Assembly (NCBI GenBank): GCA_963727765.1
Contig: CAVSGZ010000008.1
Span: 868,001 to 932,000, forward strand
DNA length: 64,000 nt
Origin: FEN-299 sp963727765
GTDB lineage: Bacteria > Acidobacteriota > Vicinamibacteria > Vicinamibacterales > Fen-181
Direction: 5' to 3'
The number at the start of each line of letters is the position of its first letter. Within the stretch, counting starts at the first letter, position 1. Position numbers and translations under genes: made by a program. The notes beneath the pieces are model-generated. The model had not been told where the DNA came from and made no database searches. It was given only the letters and a program-made list of their open reading frames with translations. This document shows positions 42,536-52,269 of this stretch, in pieces.

Positions 42536-44026
42536 CTATTTCGGCGGCTTCCCGTGCTCGAGTTCCCAACTCGAAACTTCGCGCATGTTCTCCGACGGAT
42601 AGCGCGGGTTCTGCCCCTCGAAGTTGGTCCAGTTGTAGCCCCGGCCCTCGTAGTAGTCGCCGGTCGCCGTGTCCTTCGTGCCCCAGTTGTCGGTGGCGTA
42701 GACCTTGCCTCCCTCGAGGTCCGACACCCAGTAGCTCTGGCCGCGCCGGTAGTCGTCCCACTTCGAGTCCATGTAGTCCTTGCGCTCCTGCCGCTCCTCC
42801 CACGCCTTCTGGTTGTCCTCCCGGGTCTGGTTGAGGCTGCGTATCTCGGCCGCCGTCTGCTCCTGCAGGCGGCGCAGGTTGGCGAGCCCCGCCTGGATGT
42901 AGCCACGGGCGTACTGGTCGTTGATGCCAAACGACGCGGCCACCTCCTCGAGCGCGGGATAGTACCGGTAGAAGTCCTTTTTCGGCCCCCAGATCCCGGC
43001 GACGATGCTGGACCACTGACCGGTGAAGCCGGGCACCATGTTCACCACCTTGAACGCGCCGACGCAGTCGACCCCGCCGTTCGACGTCCACTGCGCCATC
43101 AGATCGGCGGCCTGGCACCGGTTGCCCGCCTGCGACGGGCACTGCGCCATCGTCTGGCGGTCGGGCGTGTTCGACACGATCTGCGGGTTCCGGTGCCCGA
43201 AGCCCGTGAGGATGAGCGGGAGCGTCCGGTCCGGTGGCAGGAAGCGGGTCCCGATGACCCCCTGCTGCACGCCGGCCCGCGGCAGCATCGGGTTGCCGGC
43301 GAACGCGGTGAAGATGAAGCCCATTCCGCCGCCGGGCGCGCCCGAGATGACGCGGCCCTTCGCCGCGAGGAAATTCCAGTCCTCCGGCGTTTTCATCGTC
43401 AGGCTGCCGTCCTGCGCGCGGCGCGGCACAAGCGCGAACTTCACGGGAGGCTCGAGGCCGCCGCCCCTGTGGAGCACCTTCACGAACGCGAGGCTCGACA
43501 TCACGTTGAGCAGCAGCGGCCGTTCGGCGGCGAGCCGAGGCTCGGGCGCCAGATACCCCTGGACCGAGTTTCCCGTCCGCGTCGACTCGAGGAAGAAGCG
43601 GCCGGTGACCGCCGTGCCGGCGACGCGTGCGTGCAGCGTGGCCACGGCGTGGCCGCCGTCCTTCGAGACGTACATGTCGCTCACGGCGGCACCGGGATAG
43701 GCCTGCGCGATCGTCCTTCTCCATGCGACGAGGGCCGCCACCGCGTCGGCGCGGCCCGACGTGTTCCGCTCCCAGCGGAACGCGACGCGGGAGGTGCCGG
43801 CAGGCGCCTCGACGACGACGGCGAACGAGTTCGGCGCGGCGTCTTCGCTGACGCGCCAGTCGGCGGGGGCGTAGACGACATACATCTTGCTGGCGCCGAG
43901 ATGCGGCTCCAGCTTCGGCGCAGGCCCGTGCTGGCCGGAGGCGATCGAGGCCCACGCGGCGGCCGACAGCACGGCCAGGACGAGAAGGCGCGGGGTCACG
44001 CGGCGGCGAGCGGTCGAGACGATCAT
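42536..44026 (-). CDS. Exported protein of unknown function
   Basis: 496 residues with a signal peptide (LLVLAVLSAAAWASIASG). Two stretches look alike, YAPADWRVSEDAAPNSFAVVVEAPAG (about residues 51-77) and KTPEDWNFLAAKGRV (about 212), which recall PsbP/DcrB-like modules that begin with a P.DW motif. A third region holds four Cys (CPSQAGNRC, and one in GGVDCVGAF) followed by a charged helical segment (about 395-425) and a Tyr/Trp-rich tail (SYWVSDLEGGKVYATDN). GGAGGG precedes the ATG. No named family. Confidence 0.7.
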   Translation of the reverse strand: MIVSTARRRVTPRLLVLAVLSAAAWASIASGQHGPAPKLEPHLGASKMYVVYAPADWRVSEDAAPNSFAVVVEAPAGTSRVAFRWERNTSGRADAVAALVAWRRTIAQAYPGAAVSDMYVSKDGGHAVATLHARVAGTAVTGRFFLESTRTGNSVQGYLAPEPRLAAERPLLLNVMSSLAFVKVLHRGGGLEPPVKFALVPRRAQDGSLTMKTPEDWNFLAAKGRVISGAPGGGMGFIFTAFAGNPMLPRAGVQQGVIGTRFLPPDRTLPLILTGFGHRNPQIVSNTPDRQTMAQCPSQAGNRCQAADLMAQWTSNGGVDCVGAFKVVNMVPGFTGQWSSIVAGIWGPKKDFYRYYPALEEVAASFGINDQYARGYIQAGLANLRRLQEQTAAEIRSLNQTREDNQKAWEERQERKDYMDSKWDDYRRGQSYWVSDLEGGKVYATDNWGTKDTATGDYYEGRGYNWTNFEGQNPRYPSENMREVSSWELEHGKPPK

Positions 44027-44131
44027 GATGCCCTCCGATCGGGAGAGAAGGCGTGCGGTCGGCGCTATTTTGCACGGTTCGAGGGCGTTTGACTAGGGGC
44101 GCGGGCTGGCTCGCGGGACAAGGCCCGCGGC

Positions 44132-45061
44132 TCACTTCGTGAGGCCGAGCGCGTCGTAGTCCATCGTCGCCCTGAACTGCAGCTGCGAGCCCTGCGCGCT
44201 GAAGCCCACCCGTTCGTACGGATTGGGAACGCCCGGGCGCATCGTCCGCCACGCGAACTGCTGCAGGGCGCGGGCGGCGTCGAGCGACTGGCGGAGGCGC
44301 GCGGCGCTGGCGGCGTCCGTGCAGGCGAGGTCCGCCGACAGCGCGACGTTCTGTCCGGCCCTGACTTCGTACGCGATCGAGACGACGCTGGCCAGCACCG
44401 GGGCGAGGCTGTTCTGGCCCTCCTCCGGCATCGGCATCACCACCTTCACCCACTCCGCCACCGCCGGTCCCGTCGCGATGCCCCAGGCCGAGGCGTCGAC
44501 CGGAGGGTTCGCCACTCGCGCAGTGACCAGGGGGACCTTCGCCAGCGAGTCGGTTCCGGCGGCCGCGTAGAGCATGAAGTCGACCATGTCCCGCGATCCG
44601 AACACGCCGTGGGTGTCGTCGAGGATGGCGAAGCAGCGCGCGGCCGTGTCGCCGCCGGAGCAGTAGACGGCGTAGCCGTTGACGCGGAGCGGTTCCAGGC
44701 CGGCGGCCTGGGCCCGGGACGTGATCTCGGACGGCTTGAATCGTCCCTGCGCCACGCCGTAGAGCTCGAGCCCCGGCCGGTCGGCCACCGGGCCGGCGCC
44801 GAGCGCGAGCTGATCGACGTCCTCGTCGCGAACGCCGAGCGTCTCGAGCGAGGCCACCAGCTGCTGCATGTCGCCGCCGAGGAATCGCTGCCGGAGCGCC
44901 GCGTAGGCCGGCAGGGGCCGCATCTTCGCCAGATCGCAGAACTCCAGGTTCGCCGTCGAACTCGGGAAGCGACCGAGCGCTTCGCGGGTGAGGTCGTCGG
45001 ACGGCCCGCCGGCAGACCCCACCGCCATCATCGCCAGCACCGCCCAGGTGACGCCGTTCAT
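44132..45061 (-). CDS. Exported protein of unknown function
   Basis: 309 residues. A short hydrophobic N-terminus (MNGVTWAVLAMMAVGSAGG) suggests export. Most of the chain is an alternating alpha/beta fold of the kind seen in acidobacterial proteins that begin with an N-terminal FPS.TANLEFCDLA stretch and contain LAADL..D. repeats (VALSADLACTDAASAARL). GGAGC precedes the start at 45061. Same strand as the neighbouring exported gene but 105 bases upstream of it. Function unknown. Confidence 0.7.
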   Translation of the reverse strand: MNGVTWAVLAMMAVGSAGGPSDDLTREALGRFPSSTANLEFCDLAKMRPLPAYAALRQRFLGGDMQQLVASLETLGVRDEDVDQLALGAGPVADRPGLELYGVAQGRFKPSEITSRAQAAGLEPLRVNGYAVYCSGGDTAARCFAILDDTHGVFGSRDMVDFMLYAAAGTDSLAKVPLVTARVANPPVDASAWGIATGPAVAEWVKVVMPMPEEGQNSLAPVLASVVSIAYEVRAGQNVALSADLACTDAASAARLRQSLDAARALQQFAWRTMRPGVPNPYERVGFSAQGSQLQFRATMDYDALGLTK

Positions 45062-45221
45062 GGCTGCTCCCTCGCTGGGCCCATCGCGGTCGAGCCCGCC
45101 CGACACCCATCCAGTATCCACCCGTCAGCGCCCGCAGGCAACGGCGGGCGGGCGACGCGACGCCGGACGCCGGGCGGCGCGCACGCCGCCGGCCGGGGTT
45201 GTGGCATCATGACCCACCATC

Positions 45222-46782
45222 ATGTGCGGCATCGCCGGTCTCGTGCATCTCGACGGCGGCGGCATCCGGGTCGACTGGCTCGCCCGGATGAACGACGCGA
45301 TCCGCCATCGCGGGCCCGACGACGAGGGTTACCTGCTGGCGAACGGCGCGGTCGGCGACATGGCGGCGTTCTCGGGCCCGGACACCTGCGCGGACGTGCC
45401 CCGCTCCGCGCCGCCGCTCGCCTCGGTGAGTCCCGGGGCTGCGTGGACGCTCGGCCTCGCGCACCGGCGCTACGAGATCATCGACTGCACGGCGAACGCG
45501 CACCAGCCGTTTGTCGACGCGGACGGCCACTGCGCGCTCGTCTTCAACGGCGAGATCTACAACTACGTGGAACTGCGCGACGAGTTGAGGGACCGCGGCA
45601 TCGTGTTCCGCACCGCCTCCGACACCGAGGTACTTGTCGAAGCGTACAAGGCCCTGGGGTGCGAGTGCTTCCGCCAGTTCAACGGCCCGTGGGCCGCCGC
45701 CCTCTACGACGCGCCGAGACGGCGGCTCGTCCTCAGCCGCGACCGGATCGGCAAGCGGCCGCTCTACTGGACGAGGGTGGGGCCGCTGCTCGCGTTCGCC
45801 TCGGAGATCAAGGCGCTGATGGCCGTTCCGCCCGTCGCGGAGGCAAGGGCGGTGAACGGGCGGGCCGTCGAGCCGTTTCTCGTCCGCGGCCAGCGCGATC
45901 TGGACGACGAGACGTGCTTCGAGGGGATCTACTCGCTGCCGGCCGGCTCGTCTGTCGTGGTGGACGGGAGCTTCCCTCGCGGGATCGAGCGGTTCTGGCA
46001 GCTGCCGTCCGAGCGGATGAGCGAAGGGGCGGTGTCTGCGCATGACGCCGTCGCCGCGGTGCGGAGCGCGCTCGAGGACGCCGTTCGCGCGGCTCGCGGC
46101 CGCCCGCATCGGCAGCGCGCACCGCGAACTCCACATCCCGCCGGGCGGGTTCTGGTCGGCGGTCGAGGCGTTCACCGCCACCGAGGAGGAGCCGTACCAT
46201 TCGCCCAACCTGTTCACGAGCCAGCAGGTGAGGCGGCGGATGCGCGCCGACGGAATCAGGATGTACCTCGTCGGCGCCGCGCTCCTCAAGCCACCCATCG
46301 ACATCGTCCGCGGCGCGCCGGGACTGGCCGACCTGCTGCGGCAGGACATGCTCAGAACACGGATGCCCTACTGGCTGCGATCGGGCGACAAGGCGCACAT
46401 GGCCGTGCCGATCGAGTCGCGCTCCCCCTTCCTCGACTACCGCGTTGTCGAACTGGCCTTCACCCTGCCGCTCTCGATGCTCGTGCGCGAGGGGTGGCAC
46501 AAGTGGGTTGTCCGGAAGGCGGTGGAGGATCTGCTGCCGCCAGAGGTCGTCTGGCGGCGGCGCAAGCAGGGATTCCCGCTCCCCTACGCGCGGTTCTTCG
46601 CGGAGAGCCAGGAGCGGATTGCCGACATCCGCCGAAGCGTCGTCAATCCCTGGGTCGGGTCCTCGCTGCCGGCGGGGAACGGCGAGCGGCGTTGGCGGCA
46701 CGTCAGCTGGCTGCTCTGGTACGCGGACCAGTTTGCCGGCGACCGCGCGCTGTTCGCGCGGCTCGTTAGTCCTTCTTCTTGA
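45222..46782 (+). pseudogene. asnB: Asparagine synthetase (glutamine-hydrolysing) lacking its ATP-binding core
   Basis: The glutaminase half is intact: Cys2 nucleophile (MCGIAGLVH), HRGPDDEG, FNGEIYNY, SDTEVLVEAYKALG and LSRDRIGKRPLYW. After ALEDAV (about residue 288) the frame breaks near 46085. The other frame resumes with ARIGSAHRELHIPPGG, so the SGGLDSS pyrophosphate loop is gone. A second gap removes the GQGADELLGGY block (GIRMYLVGAALLKPP replaces it). The C-terminal end IESRSPFLDYRVVELAF and RRRKQGFPLPYARF is present. Total coding is about 520 residues instead of over 600. Asparagine synthesis should be impossible; the glutaminase could still fold. Confidence 0.75.
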
Positions 46783-47032
46783 CTTTGGGTGTGGCTGTGG
46801 GCTGACGCTGAGCCCACTGGAGGAACACGCTCGTCATCCGGGCCGGAGATCCCGCGGCCGGAGCGAGCAGGTCGACGACCTCGTCGGCACCCACGGCTTC
46901 ATCCACCATCTCCAGGTGCATCTTCGCGCCCTTGGTCCAGGACGCGATCCGGTCCACGACATGCCGCACGTAATAGGTGTGCCCGCGCTCCACCGGCAAC
47001 TGGAAGAACTTCGCCGGGTCGGCCTTGGACAT
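46766..47032 (-). CDS. Small protein of unknown function
   Basis: 88 residues, no signal or membrane segment, Lys-rich C-terminus (KVKKKD). GGGAG stands about 6 bases before the ATG. It begins 1 base after the stop of the exported protein upstream, so the two form an operon, and its end overlaps the convergent asnB remnant by 17 bases. No family recognised. Confidence 0.55.
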   Translation of the reverse strand: MSKADPAKFFQLPVERGHTYYVRHVVDRIASWTKGAKMHLEMVDEAVGADEVVDLLAPAAGSPARMTSVFLQWAQRQPTATPKVKKKD

Positions 47033-47033
47033 A

Positions 47034-47831
47034 TCAACTCCCAGGCCATAGCCCAGCCAGTACCCGACCGTCCGGCAACTCGAGACGGATGTAGCGGCCC
47101 CTGTCGAGCGTGCCGATGTAGGCCTCGCCGCAGGTGGCCGGCCAGTGGTCGATGTCCTTCGGCTGGTTGTCGAGGCGGCGGTAGAGGTAGACCACGGCGA
47201 CGTCTTGGCGCGGGGCGCGGAGCGAGGCCTGCGCCCGTTCGAGCGCCTCGCGGTCGAGCGCCTGCTCGCCGTCGATGAACGCCTCGAAGCGCGTGCCGGG
47301 CTCGACGACCATGTCGGGGCCGCGTTGCAGGAGGATGACAGGGATGATCGCGACGCCGAATCCGAGTGTCTGCGCTTCGAGCGCTGCGATGTCCTTGCCG
47401 CGCTCGGCGTGAACGGCGTGCTGCGACTGGCCGCGCAGCTTCAGGGGCTGGCCGTTTGTCGCCGCCACGCCTTCGATGCCGACTGCCACCTGGCCTCCGC
47501 GTCCCTTGGATTTCTTCTGAACGACGTTGACCACCTTGCCGGTGGCGATGGCGTGCTCCGGGATGACCACGAGGCCGTCGACGCTGACCGGCCGGATGAC
47601 CTCGAACTCCACCTGGTCGCCGACCTTGGAGGTCGCGGAGGAGAGCCGCGTCAGGTTCCGCAGGATGACGGCGTGGCCGTCCGTCAGCGAGAGCGCAGTT
47701 GCGGCGGAACTCGTGACAGGGCGCCCCGGATCCGGCGGAGCCTGGGCCGAGGCCGACGTGGACGGCTGGAGAACAGCCGCGAGGAGAATCACCAACCAGC
47801 ACGGTGGCCATCGAGGCAGCGGTGATTTCAT
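47034..47831 (-). CDS. Exported protein of unknown function with a SAF-like beta domain
   Basis: 265 residues: signal peptide (WPPCWLVILLAAVLQPSTSASA), then a beta-rich segment DGHAVILRNLTRLSSATSKVGDQVEF, with VVIPEHAIATGKVV and a GRGGQVAVGIEGVAATNGQPLKL run. The same layout occurs in many acidobacterial exported proteins. The C-terminal 80 residues (YLYRRLDNQPKDIDHWPATCGEAYIG) look like a separate small domain. The start at 47831 removes 62 upstream residues without coding character. Confidence 0.65.
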   Translation of the reverse strand: MKSPLPRWPPCWLVILLAAVLQPSTSASAQAPPDPGRPVTSSAATALSLTDGHAVILRNLTRLSSATSKVGDQVEFEVIRPVSVDGLVVIPEHAIATGKVVNVVQKKSKGRGGQVAVGIEGVAATNGQPLKLRGQSQHAVHAERGKDIAALEAQTLGFGVAIIPVILLQRGPDMVVEPGTRFEAFIDGEQALDREALERAQASLRAPRQDVAVVYLYRRLDNQPKDIDHWPATCGEAYIGTLDRGRYIRLELPDGRVLAGLWPGS

Positions 47832-48001
47832 GGGTTCGTGCGCGAGCATACCCGCGCGCTCTCGGGTCGACAAGGACGCCTCGGCGCGCCGGATTGCAGT
47901 ATAGTCTTTCCGGCCGGCTTCCGCCCCCGCGAGCCGGCGCACACGGTCGTCCTCCCCCGGCTGACCGCCCTTCTCAACCCCCGCGCGAAAGGAACAGCGT
48001 G

Positions 48002-49180
48002 ATGAACCGGTTGTCACTTCTCGGCAAGGCCCTCATTCTGCTCATGGCGACGCCCGCCCTGGCTGGTGCCCAGTCGGCCCTGCCGCTGGAAAATACCGTC
48101 CGTGACGTCCAGCAATACGGGTTCGCGATTCACATCCTCGCGATGCTGCTGGTGGGGTTCGGCTTCCTGATGGTCTTCGCGAAGCGCTACGGCTACGGCG
48201 CGCTCACCGGCACCTACCTCGTCGTCGCCGCGGGGATCCCGGTCTACGTCGGCCTGAGGTCGTCCGGCGTGCTCTCGGCCGAGGCCGTCGACCCGCACAC
48301 GATCAGGGCCCTGCTGCTCGCCGAGTTCGCCGTCGCGTCGGCGCTCATCGCCGCCGGCGCCGTGCTCGGGCGCGTCCGACTCCACCAGTACGCCCTGCTC
48401 GCCATCATCATGATCCCGCTCTACATGATCAACGAACGACTGGTGCTCGACGGCGGCCTGGGCATCACCAAGGGGTTTGTCGACTCGGCAGGGTCGATCA
48501 CCATCCACGCGTTCGGTGCCTACTTCGGCCTCGGCCTCGCGGTGGCGCTCACGACCAGGCAGCAGCGCACCATCGAGGTGGCCAACGACGCGGCCTCCAA
48601 TCGCTTCTCGATGATCGGGTCGATGGTGCTGTGGCTGTTCTGGCCGAGCTTCTGCTGCGCCGTCGTGCCGCAGGGGCAGTTTGCCGCCACCGCGGTGAAC
48701 ACCGTGCTGGCGTTGTGCGGGGCGACCGCGTCCACCTTCGTCTTCAGCTCGATCTTCGGCAAGGGGAAGGTCGCGATCGGCGACGTCGCCAACGCGGCGC
48801 TGGCGGGTGGCGTGGCGATCGGCGCGACGTGCAACGTCGTCCCGGCCCCGTTCGCCTTCGGGATCGGGCTGGTGGCCGGCGCCGTCTGCGTGATCGGCTA
48901 CGCGGTCGTCCAGCCGAAGCTGCAGCGGCTGCTGGGGATCGTCGACACGTGCGGCGTGCACAACCTGCACGGGATGCCGGGGCTTCTCGGCGGCCTGGCC
49001 GTCGTTCTGGTCGTGCCCGCGGTGGCCGGCGCCCAGCTGGCGGGCATTGCCGTGACGATGGTCCTCGCGGCCACCGGGGGCGTCGCCGCCGGGTACGTGC
49101 TCCGCCTGACCGCCCTCAAACAGTTCGCCTACGAGGACGTCGAGGAGTTCCAGGGCGCCCAGGAACCCGAGGCGGTCTGA
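48002..49180 (+). CDS. Rh-type ammonium transporter
   Basis: 392 residues, signal peptide (LLGKALILLMATPALAGA) and about 11 spans. The pore histidine motifs are of the Rhesus type, not AmtB: DSAGSITIHAFGAYFGLGLA and DTCGVHNLHGMPGLLGG. FWPSFCCA also matches Rh proteins. It should conduct NH3/NH4+ (possibly CO2 in some members). AAAGGAACAGC precedes the ATG at 48002. No PII (glnK) gene is adjacent, as is usual for Rh but not for Amt proteins. Confidence 0.87.
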   Translation: MNRLSLLGKALILLMATPALAGAQSALPLENTVRDVQQYGFAIHILAMLLVGFGFLMVFAKRYGYGALTGTYLVVAAGIPVYVGLRSSGVLSAEAVDPHTIRALLLAEFAVASALIAAGAVLGRVRLHQYALLAIIMIPLYMINERLVLDGGLGITKGFVDSAGSITIHAFGAYFGLGLAVALTTRQQRTIEVANDAASNRFSMIGSMVLWLFWPSFCCAVVPQGQFAATAVNTVLALCGATASTFVFSSIFGKGKVAIGDVANAALAGGVAIGATCNVVPAPFAFGIGLVAGAVCVIGYAVVQPKLQRLLGIVDTCGVHNLHGMPGLLGGLAVVLVVPAVAGAQLAGIAVTMVLAATGGVAAGYVLRLTALKQFAYEDVEEFQGAQEPEAV

Positions 49181-49262
49181 CCCCACCTGTCATACCTCCC
49201 GGCGATACTCCTCCCGTGACGGGCGGCGTGCCAACACACGCCGCTCCGCCCGGAGGTGCTGT

Positions 49263-50318
49263 ATGAGGACGAAGATCGACGACCGGTACGGGGTGCCGCC
49301 GCTGCGGCACGCGGAGTTCGAGCGGGTGCTGCTGCCGGGAGGACGCGAGAGGCTGACGCTCTCGCAGATCGAGAAGCGATGCCTGGCTCGCCTGACTGGA
49401 CTGGTGGCCGAGACGGCCATCTGGCCGTCGGACGGTTACCGCGAGTCGTGGCGGGTCGGGGACTTCAACATCCTCATCGTCGAGACCACCGTCGCCCCGG
49501 ACGCCGCGCTCTACGTGCAGTTCTGGTCCGAGCCGAACGGCCCGGTGGATTGGGAGGTGTCGTCGGGCCACTGCAACCCGGGGGCGCGGAAGTACATCAC
49601 GAAGCGAACCCGCGCCAGGCTGGGCGAGATGGGTTTCGAGATTGGCGGCGGGGCCGCCAACTTCCGCAAGGAGGCGAAGGTGGCGAACCGCGGCGATGCG
49701 ACCGCGGTAGCGCGCGACCTCGTGCGCATCTTCCACGACGCGTTCGGCTACAGGGGCGGCACACCGCTCGTGGCCAAGGTCATCCGGGCCGGCCGGTGCA
49801 GCCGCGCGGTCGTACACACCAAGCTCACGCTGCACGACGCCACCACGCTGCTGCAGCAGCTCGGCTACGACACGAGAGTGTTCAAGAAAGGGCGGCGGCC
49901 GGTCGTCGGCGGCCGCTTCCAGGACTTCCAGTTCGCGGTCGTGCTCGACGCGCCGGCGAAGCACCAGGGGGAGTTCCACTGCCTCGACTTCATCGCGTCG
50001 GTGGGACAGATCACCGACAGGTCGCACGCCGCCTGGGGCGAGGCGCTGAACCGTCTCAACGGTCTCTCGCGCGTGGTGCGCGGCTGGATCGACGACTCGG
50101 GGAACGTCTGCGTCGGGGCGAGCCTGAGCCTGATGAACGGGGCGACCGAGGACGAGATCGGCCACACCGTCGCGAGCTTCTACCGCGCCGCTACGGAGCT
50201 TCGCGGCGGGCCGCCGAAGCCCAGGCGCGGCAAGACGAAGGAGCCGAGCGAGGCGGACGACAGTCCGCTTCGCGAAGAGGAAGACGACACGCCGAAGGCT
50301 CGGCCGGTCGTGCACTGA
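49263..50318 (+). CDS. YbjN-like protein
   Basis: 351 residues, cytosolic. The second half (about 185-320) has the layout of YbjN/T3SS-chaperone-like domains: LTLHDATTLLQQLGYDTRVF, CLDFIASVGQ, NRLNGLSRVVRGWIDDSGNVCV and NGATEDEIGHTVASFYRAATEL. The N-terminal half (SDGYRESWRVGDFNILIVET) is of unknown fold. The C-terminal 35 residues are charged and probably disordered. GGAGG sits 6 bases before the ATG. Function unknown; YbjN homologues act in protein-protein contacts. Confidence 0.6.
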   Translation: MRTKIDDRYGVPPLRHAEFERVLLPGGRERLTLSQIEKRCLARLTGLVAETAIWPSDGYRESWRVGDFNILIVETTVAPDAALYVQFWSEPNGPVDWEVSSGHCNPGARKYITKRTRARLGEMGFEIGGGAANFRKEAKVANRGDATAVARDLVRIFHDAFGYRGGTPLVAKVIRAGRCSRAVVHTKLTLHDATTLLQQLGYDTRVFKKGRRPVVGGRFQDFQFAVVLDAPAKHQGEFHCLDFIASVGQITDRSHAAWGEALNRLNGLSRVVRGWIDDSGNVCVGASLSLMNGATEDEIGHTVASFYRAATELRGGPPKPRRGKTKEPSEADDSPLREEEDDTPKARPVVH

Positions 50319-50336
50319 GGGGACGGCCTCGACCGC

Positions 50337-50492
50337 GTGCGCCTGGGCGACCTCGACCCGAGCTACCTGCGGTTTCCCGGGTCGCGGAAGATGGTAGCGT
50401 TCGCGGAGATGCTGTATCACGCGACGAACACGAACGCCCCGCCCAGAGGGGCCTACTTCACGTGGGTGTGGGAGGAGGCGGGGATCTTATGA
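50337..50492 (+). other. Short ORF or gene remnant after the YbjN-like gene
   Basis: A GTG-started frame of 51 codons (ending YFTWVWEEAGIL) lies in the same frame as the preceding gene, directly after its TGA. It looks protein-like (RFPGSRKMVAFAEMLYHATN) but has no ribosome site or known relative. It could be the tail of a longer ancestral gene. Confidence 0.25.
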
Positions 50493-51411
50493 CGCCTTCA
50501 TGAAACGCTGGTATCGCTCGTCGAGGAAGTCGCGCCTCGGCCTGAGTGAAGGCGACCGGGGCGTCCAGATCAATTGCCCCTGGAACCGCTGCAACCCCTC
50601 TCGCAGCATCGGGCCGTCGGTCTCCTCCAGAACGTCTAGCCGCAGCTCGACCCTGTAGTCTGGACGGACAGCAATGATATCCGCGTCGAAAGCGGCATGG
50701 TGCAACTTGCACAGGGCGAGGCCGTTCGAGACCGATGGTTCGCCTCTCGGGTCCGTGTCCGGCAGGATGTGAGCGGCGTCCAACAGTTCTTCATGGCGCA
50801 GGGAGCAAATCGCACAGTGCTCGCGGTAGGCTCGCAGCACTCGTTGTCGGAACTCCTCTTGATGGAGGCGCTTCGTCGTTTATTGCGTGACGTAACGGCG
50901 ACGGATGTCAGTCTCCGCTTCATCAATCGCATCGATGACCGCATGTGCCAGCTGTCGGTCGTCGATTGCGACGGTGAACGCGAGCTTATGAGGCTCATCT
51001 CTCACGATGTATACCGGCCAGCAAGCCATGTAACGCCCAGGCACTACTCCGTGAAAGTAGACAAGAGGGGTGTGCGTCGCCATCGCCCGCCGTAGCCCAC
51101 GATTCTCGTGGTGCTGCGTGTCTGTTCCTCGGTAGCTGTACCTTACAAAACCCTCTTCAGTAATGGAGTCTTCGTACGGTCGTGGGCGGTCCGGCACCAC
51201 TGGGCTCGTGGTAATGCTGAGAGGGATGAAGGGCAGAACGGCGGGCTTGAAGATACCCTGAGGGCCGACGAGAGGCACGCGGCGGCCTTCGATGTCGAAC
51301 CCGGAGGCGAGTAACTCCCTTGCAGGGCTTCGCCGTGCAGGCGCGTCTGTTCAGCAGGAATGCAAACGCCTTCAGCCGAACTCGTTGGTCGATATCCGGC
51401 ATGTCCGTCAC
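50487..51411 (-). pseudogene. HNH endonuclease pseudogene
   Basis: Pieces of one nuclease occur in order: MPDIDQRVRLKAFAFLL (from 51402), EQTRLHGEAL in a second frame, then RELLASGFDIEGRRVPLVGP and GPQGIFKPAVLPFIPLSITT in a third. The last frame continues through RYRGTD-like RYSYRGTDTQHH and YFHGVVPGRYMACWPVYIV to a TAA at 50880-50882. After it the same frame goes on with RLHQEEFRQRVLRAYREHC and the HNH motif AICSLRHEELLDAAHILPD...NGLALCKLHHAAFD. Two frameshifts and one nonsense codon thus inactivate it. Base composition is less GC-rich than its neighbours, consistent with transfer. Full-length relatives are restriction-type HNH nucleases. Confidence 0.75.
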
Positions 51412-51464
51412 ATTCTACTGCTTCAGACCTTGGCAAATGGCCTCTTGCCGTCGAACACCCCTCG

Positions 51465-52262
51465 TCACCCGATCCTGATCACCCTCGACGCCTCGAACCG
51501 CGGCGCCGTATCGAGCTCGAACGGGACGCGCACGCCCTGACGGGCGAATGCCCGCTCGACTTCTCCAACCGCCAGCCGCTCGTCGTTCCGTTCCTCGCTC
51601 AGGTGGCCGAGGACGACGAGCTTCGGGGCCGAGTCCCCGTTGCCGAACGCGTCACACAGCAGGCGGGCCGTTTTCACGTTGCTCAGGTGATACCGGCTGT
51701 TCGGATTGGGATGCTGCCGCAGCAACTCGGGGTCGTGGTTGGCTTCGACGAAGACGAAGTCGGCGCCCGCAAGATGGGGCAGCACGGCCGCGGCGTCGTT
51801 GAAGTCGGTGGCCACGACCAGCTTGCGTCGGCGCGCGCCATGTCCCGCCTCGATGGCGAAGCCGAAGGTCGGGACCCCAGGCGAGTGGGGGACCGAGATG
51901 GCCGTCACCTCGAACTCGCCGAAGTCGAATCGGTCGTCCGGGAAGGGCTCAATGGCGGTTTGGTGCCAGGCGGCCACGCCGTGGCGCGCGCGCACCAGGG
52001 CGACGACGTGCCGATGGCCGTAGACTGGGATCTTCTCCTCTTGCAGGATTCGCAGACCGTCGGAGCTCAAATGGTCGCGGTGCGCATGAGTGACGAGCAC
52101 GCCGTGGACCGGGCCGTGGCTGGCCTGGTGGCCGCGAATGATCGCGCGACAATCGCGCAGCGTCCTCACACCGCAGTCGATGAGCAGCGACGTGTGCGCG
52201 GTCCAGACGGCCAGGCAGTTGCCGGCGCTGCTCGAGCGGAACGAACGGAAGTAGAGCAGCAT
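51465..52262 (-). CDS. MBL-fold metallohydrolase (YycJ/WalJ-like)
   Basis: 265 residues: SFRSSSAGNCLAVWTAHTSLLIDCG at the N-terminus, THAHRDHLS (HxHxDH), VATDFN with the bridging Asp, EANHDPELL, and GHLSEERND for the last His. This is the short YycJ/WalJ arrangement (putative 5'-exonuclease). The ATG at 52262 is 8 bases from the stop of the upstream radical SAM gene, so the genes are co-transcribed. Confidence 0.82.
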   Translation of the reverse strand: MLLYFRSFRSSSAGNCLAVWTAHTSLLIDCGVRTLRDCRAIIRGHQASHGPVHGVLVTHAHRDHLSSDGLRILQEEKIPVYGHRHVVALVRARHGVAAWHQTAIEPFPDDRFDFGEFEVTAISVPHSPGVPTFGFAIEAGHGARRRKLVVATDFNDAAAVLPHLAGADFVFVEANHDPELLRQHPNPNSRYHLSNVKTARLLCDAFGNGDSAPKLVVLGHLSEERNDERLAVGEVERAFARQGVRVPFELDTAPRFEASRVIRIG

Positions 52263-52269
52263 GCCGCCG

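Noticed and set aside
41784..45110. Long minus-strand open frame of over 1100 codons
   Set aside because: It runs antisense to or out of frame with three well-supported genes and has the Arg/Ala/Gly-rich composition of shadow frames in GC-rich DNA.
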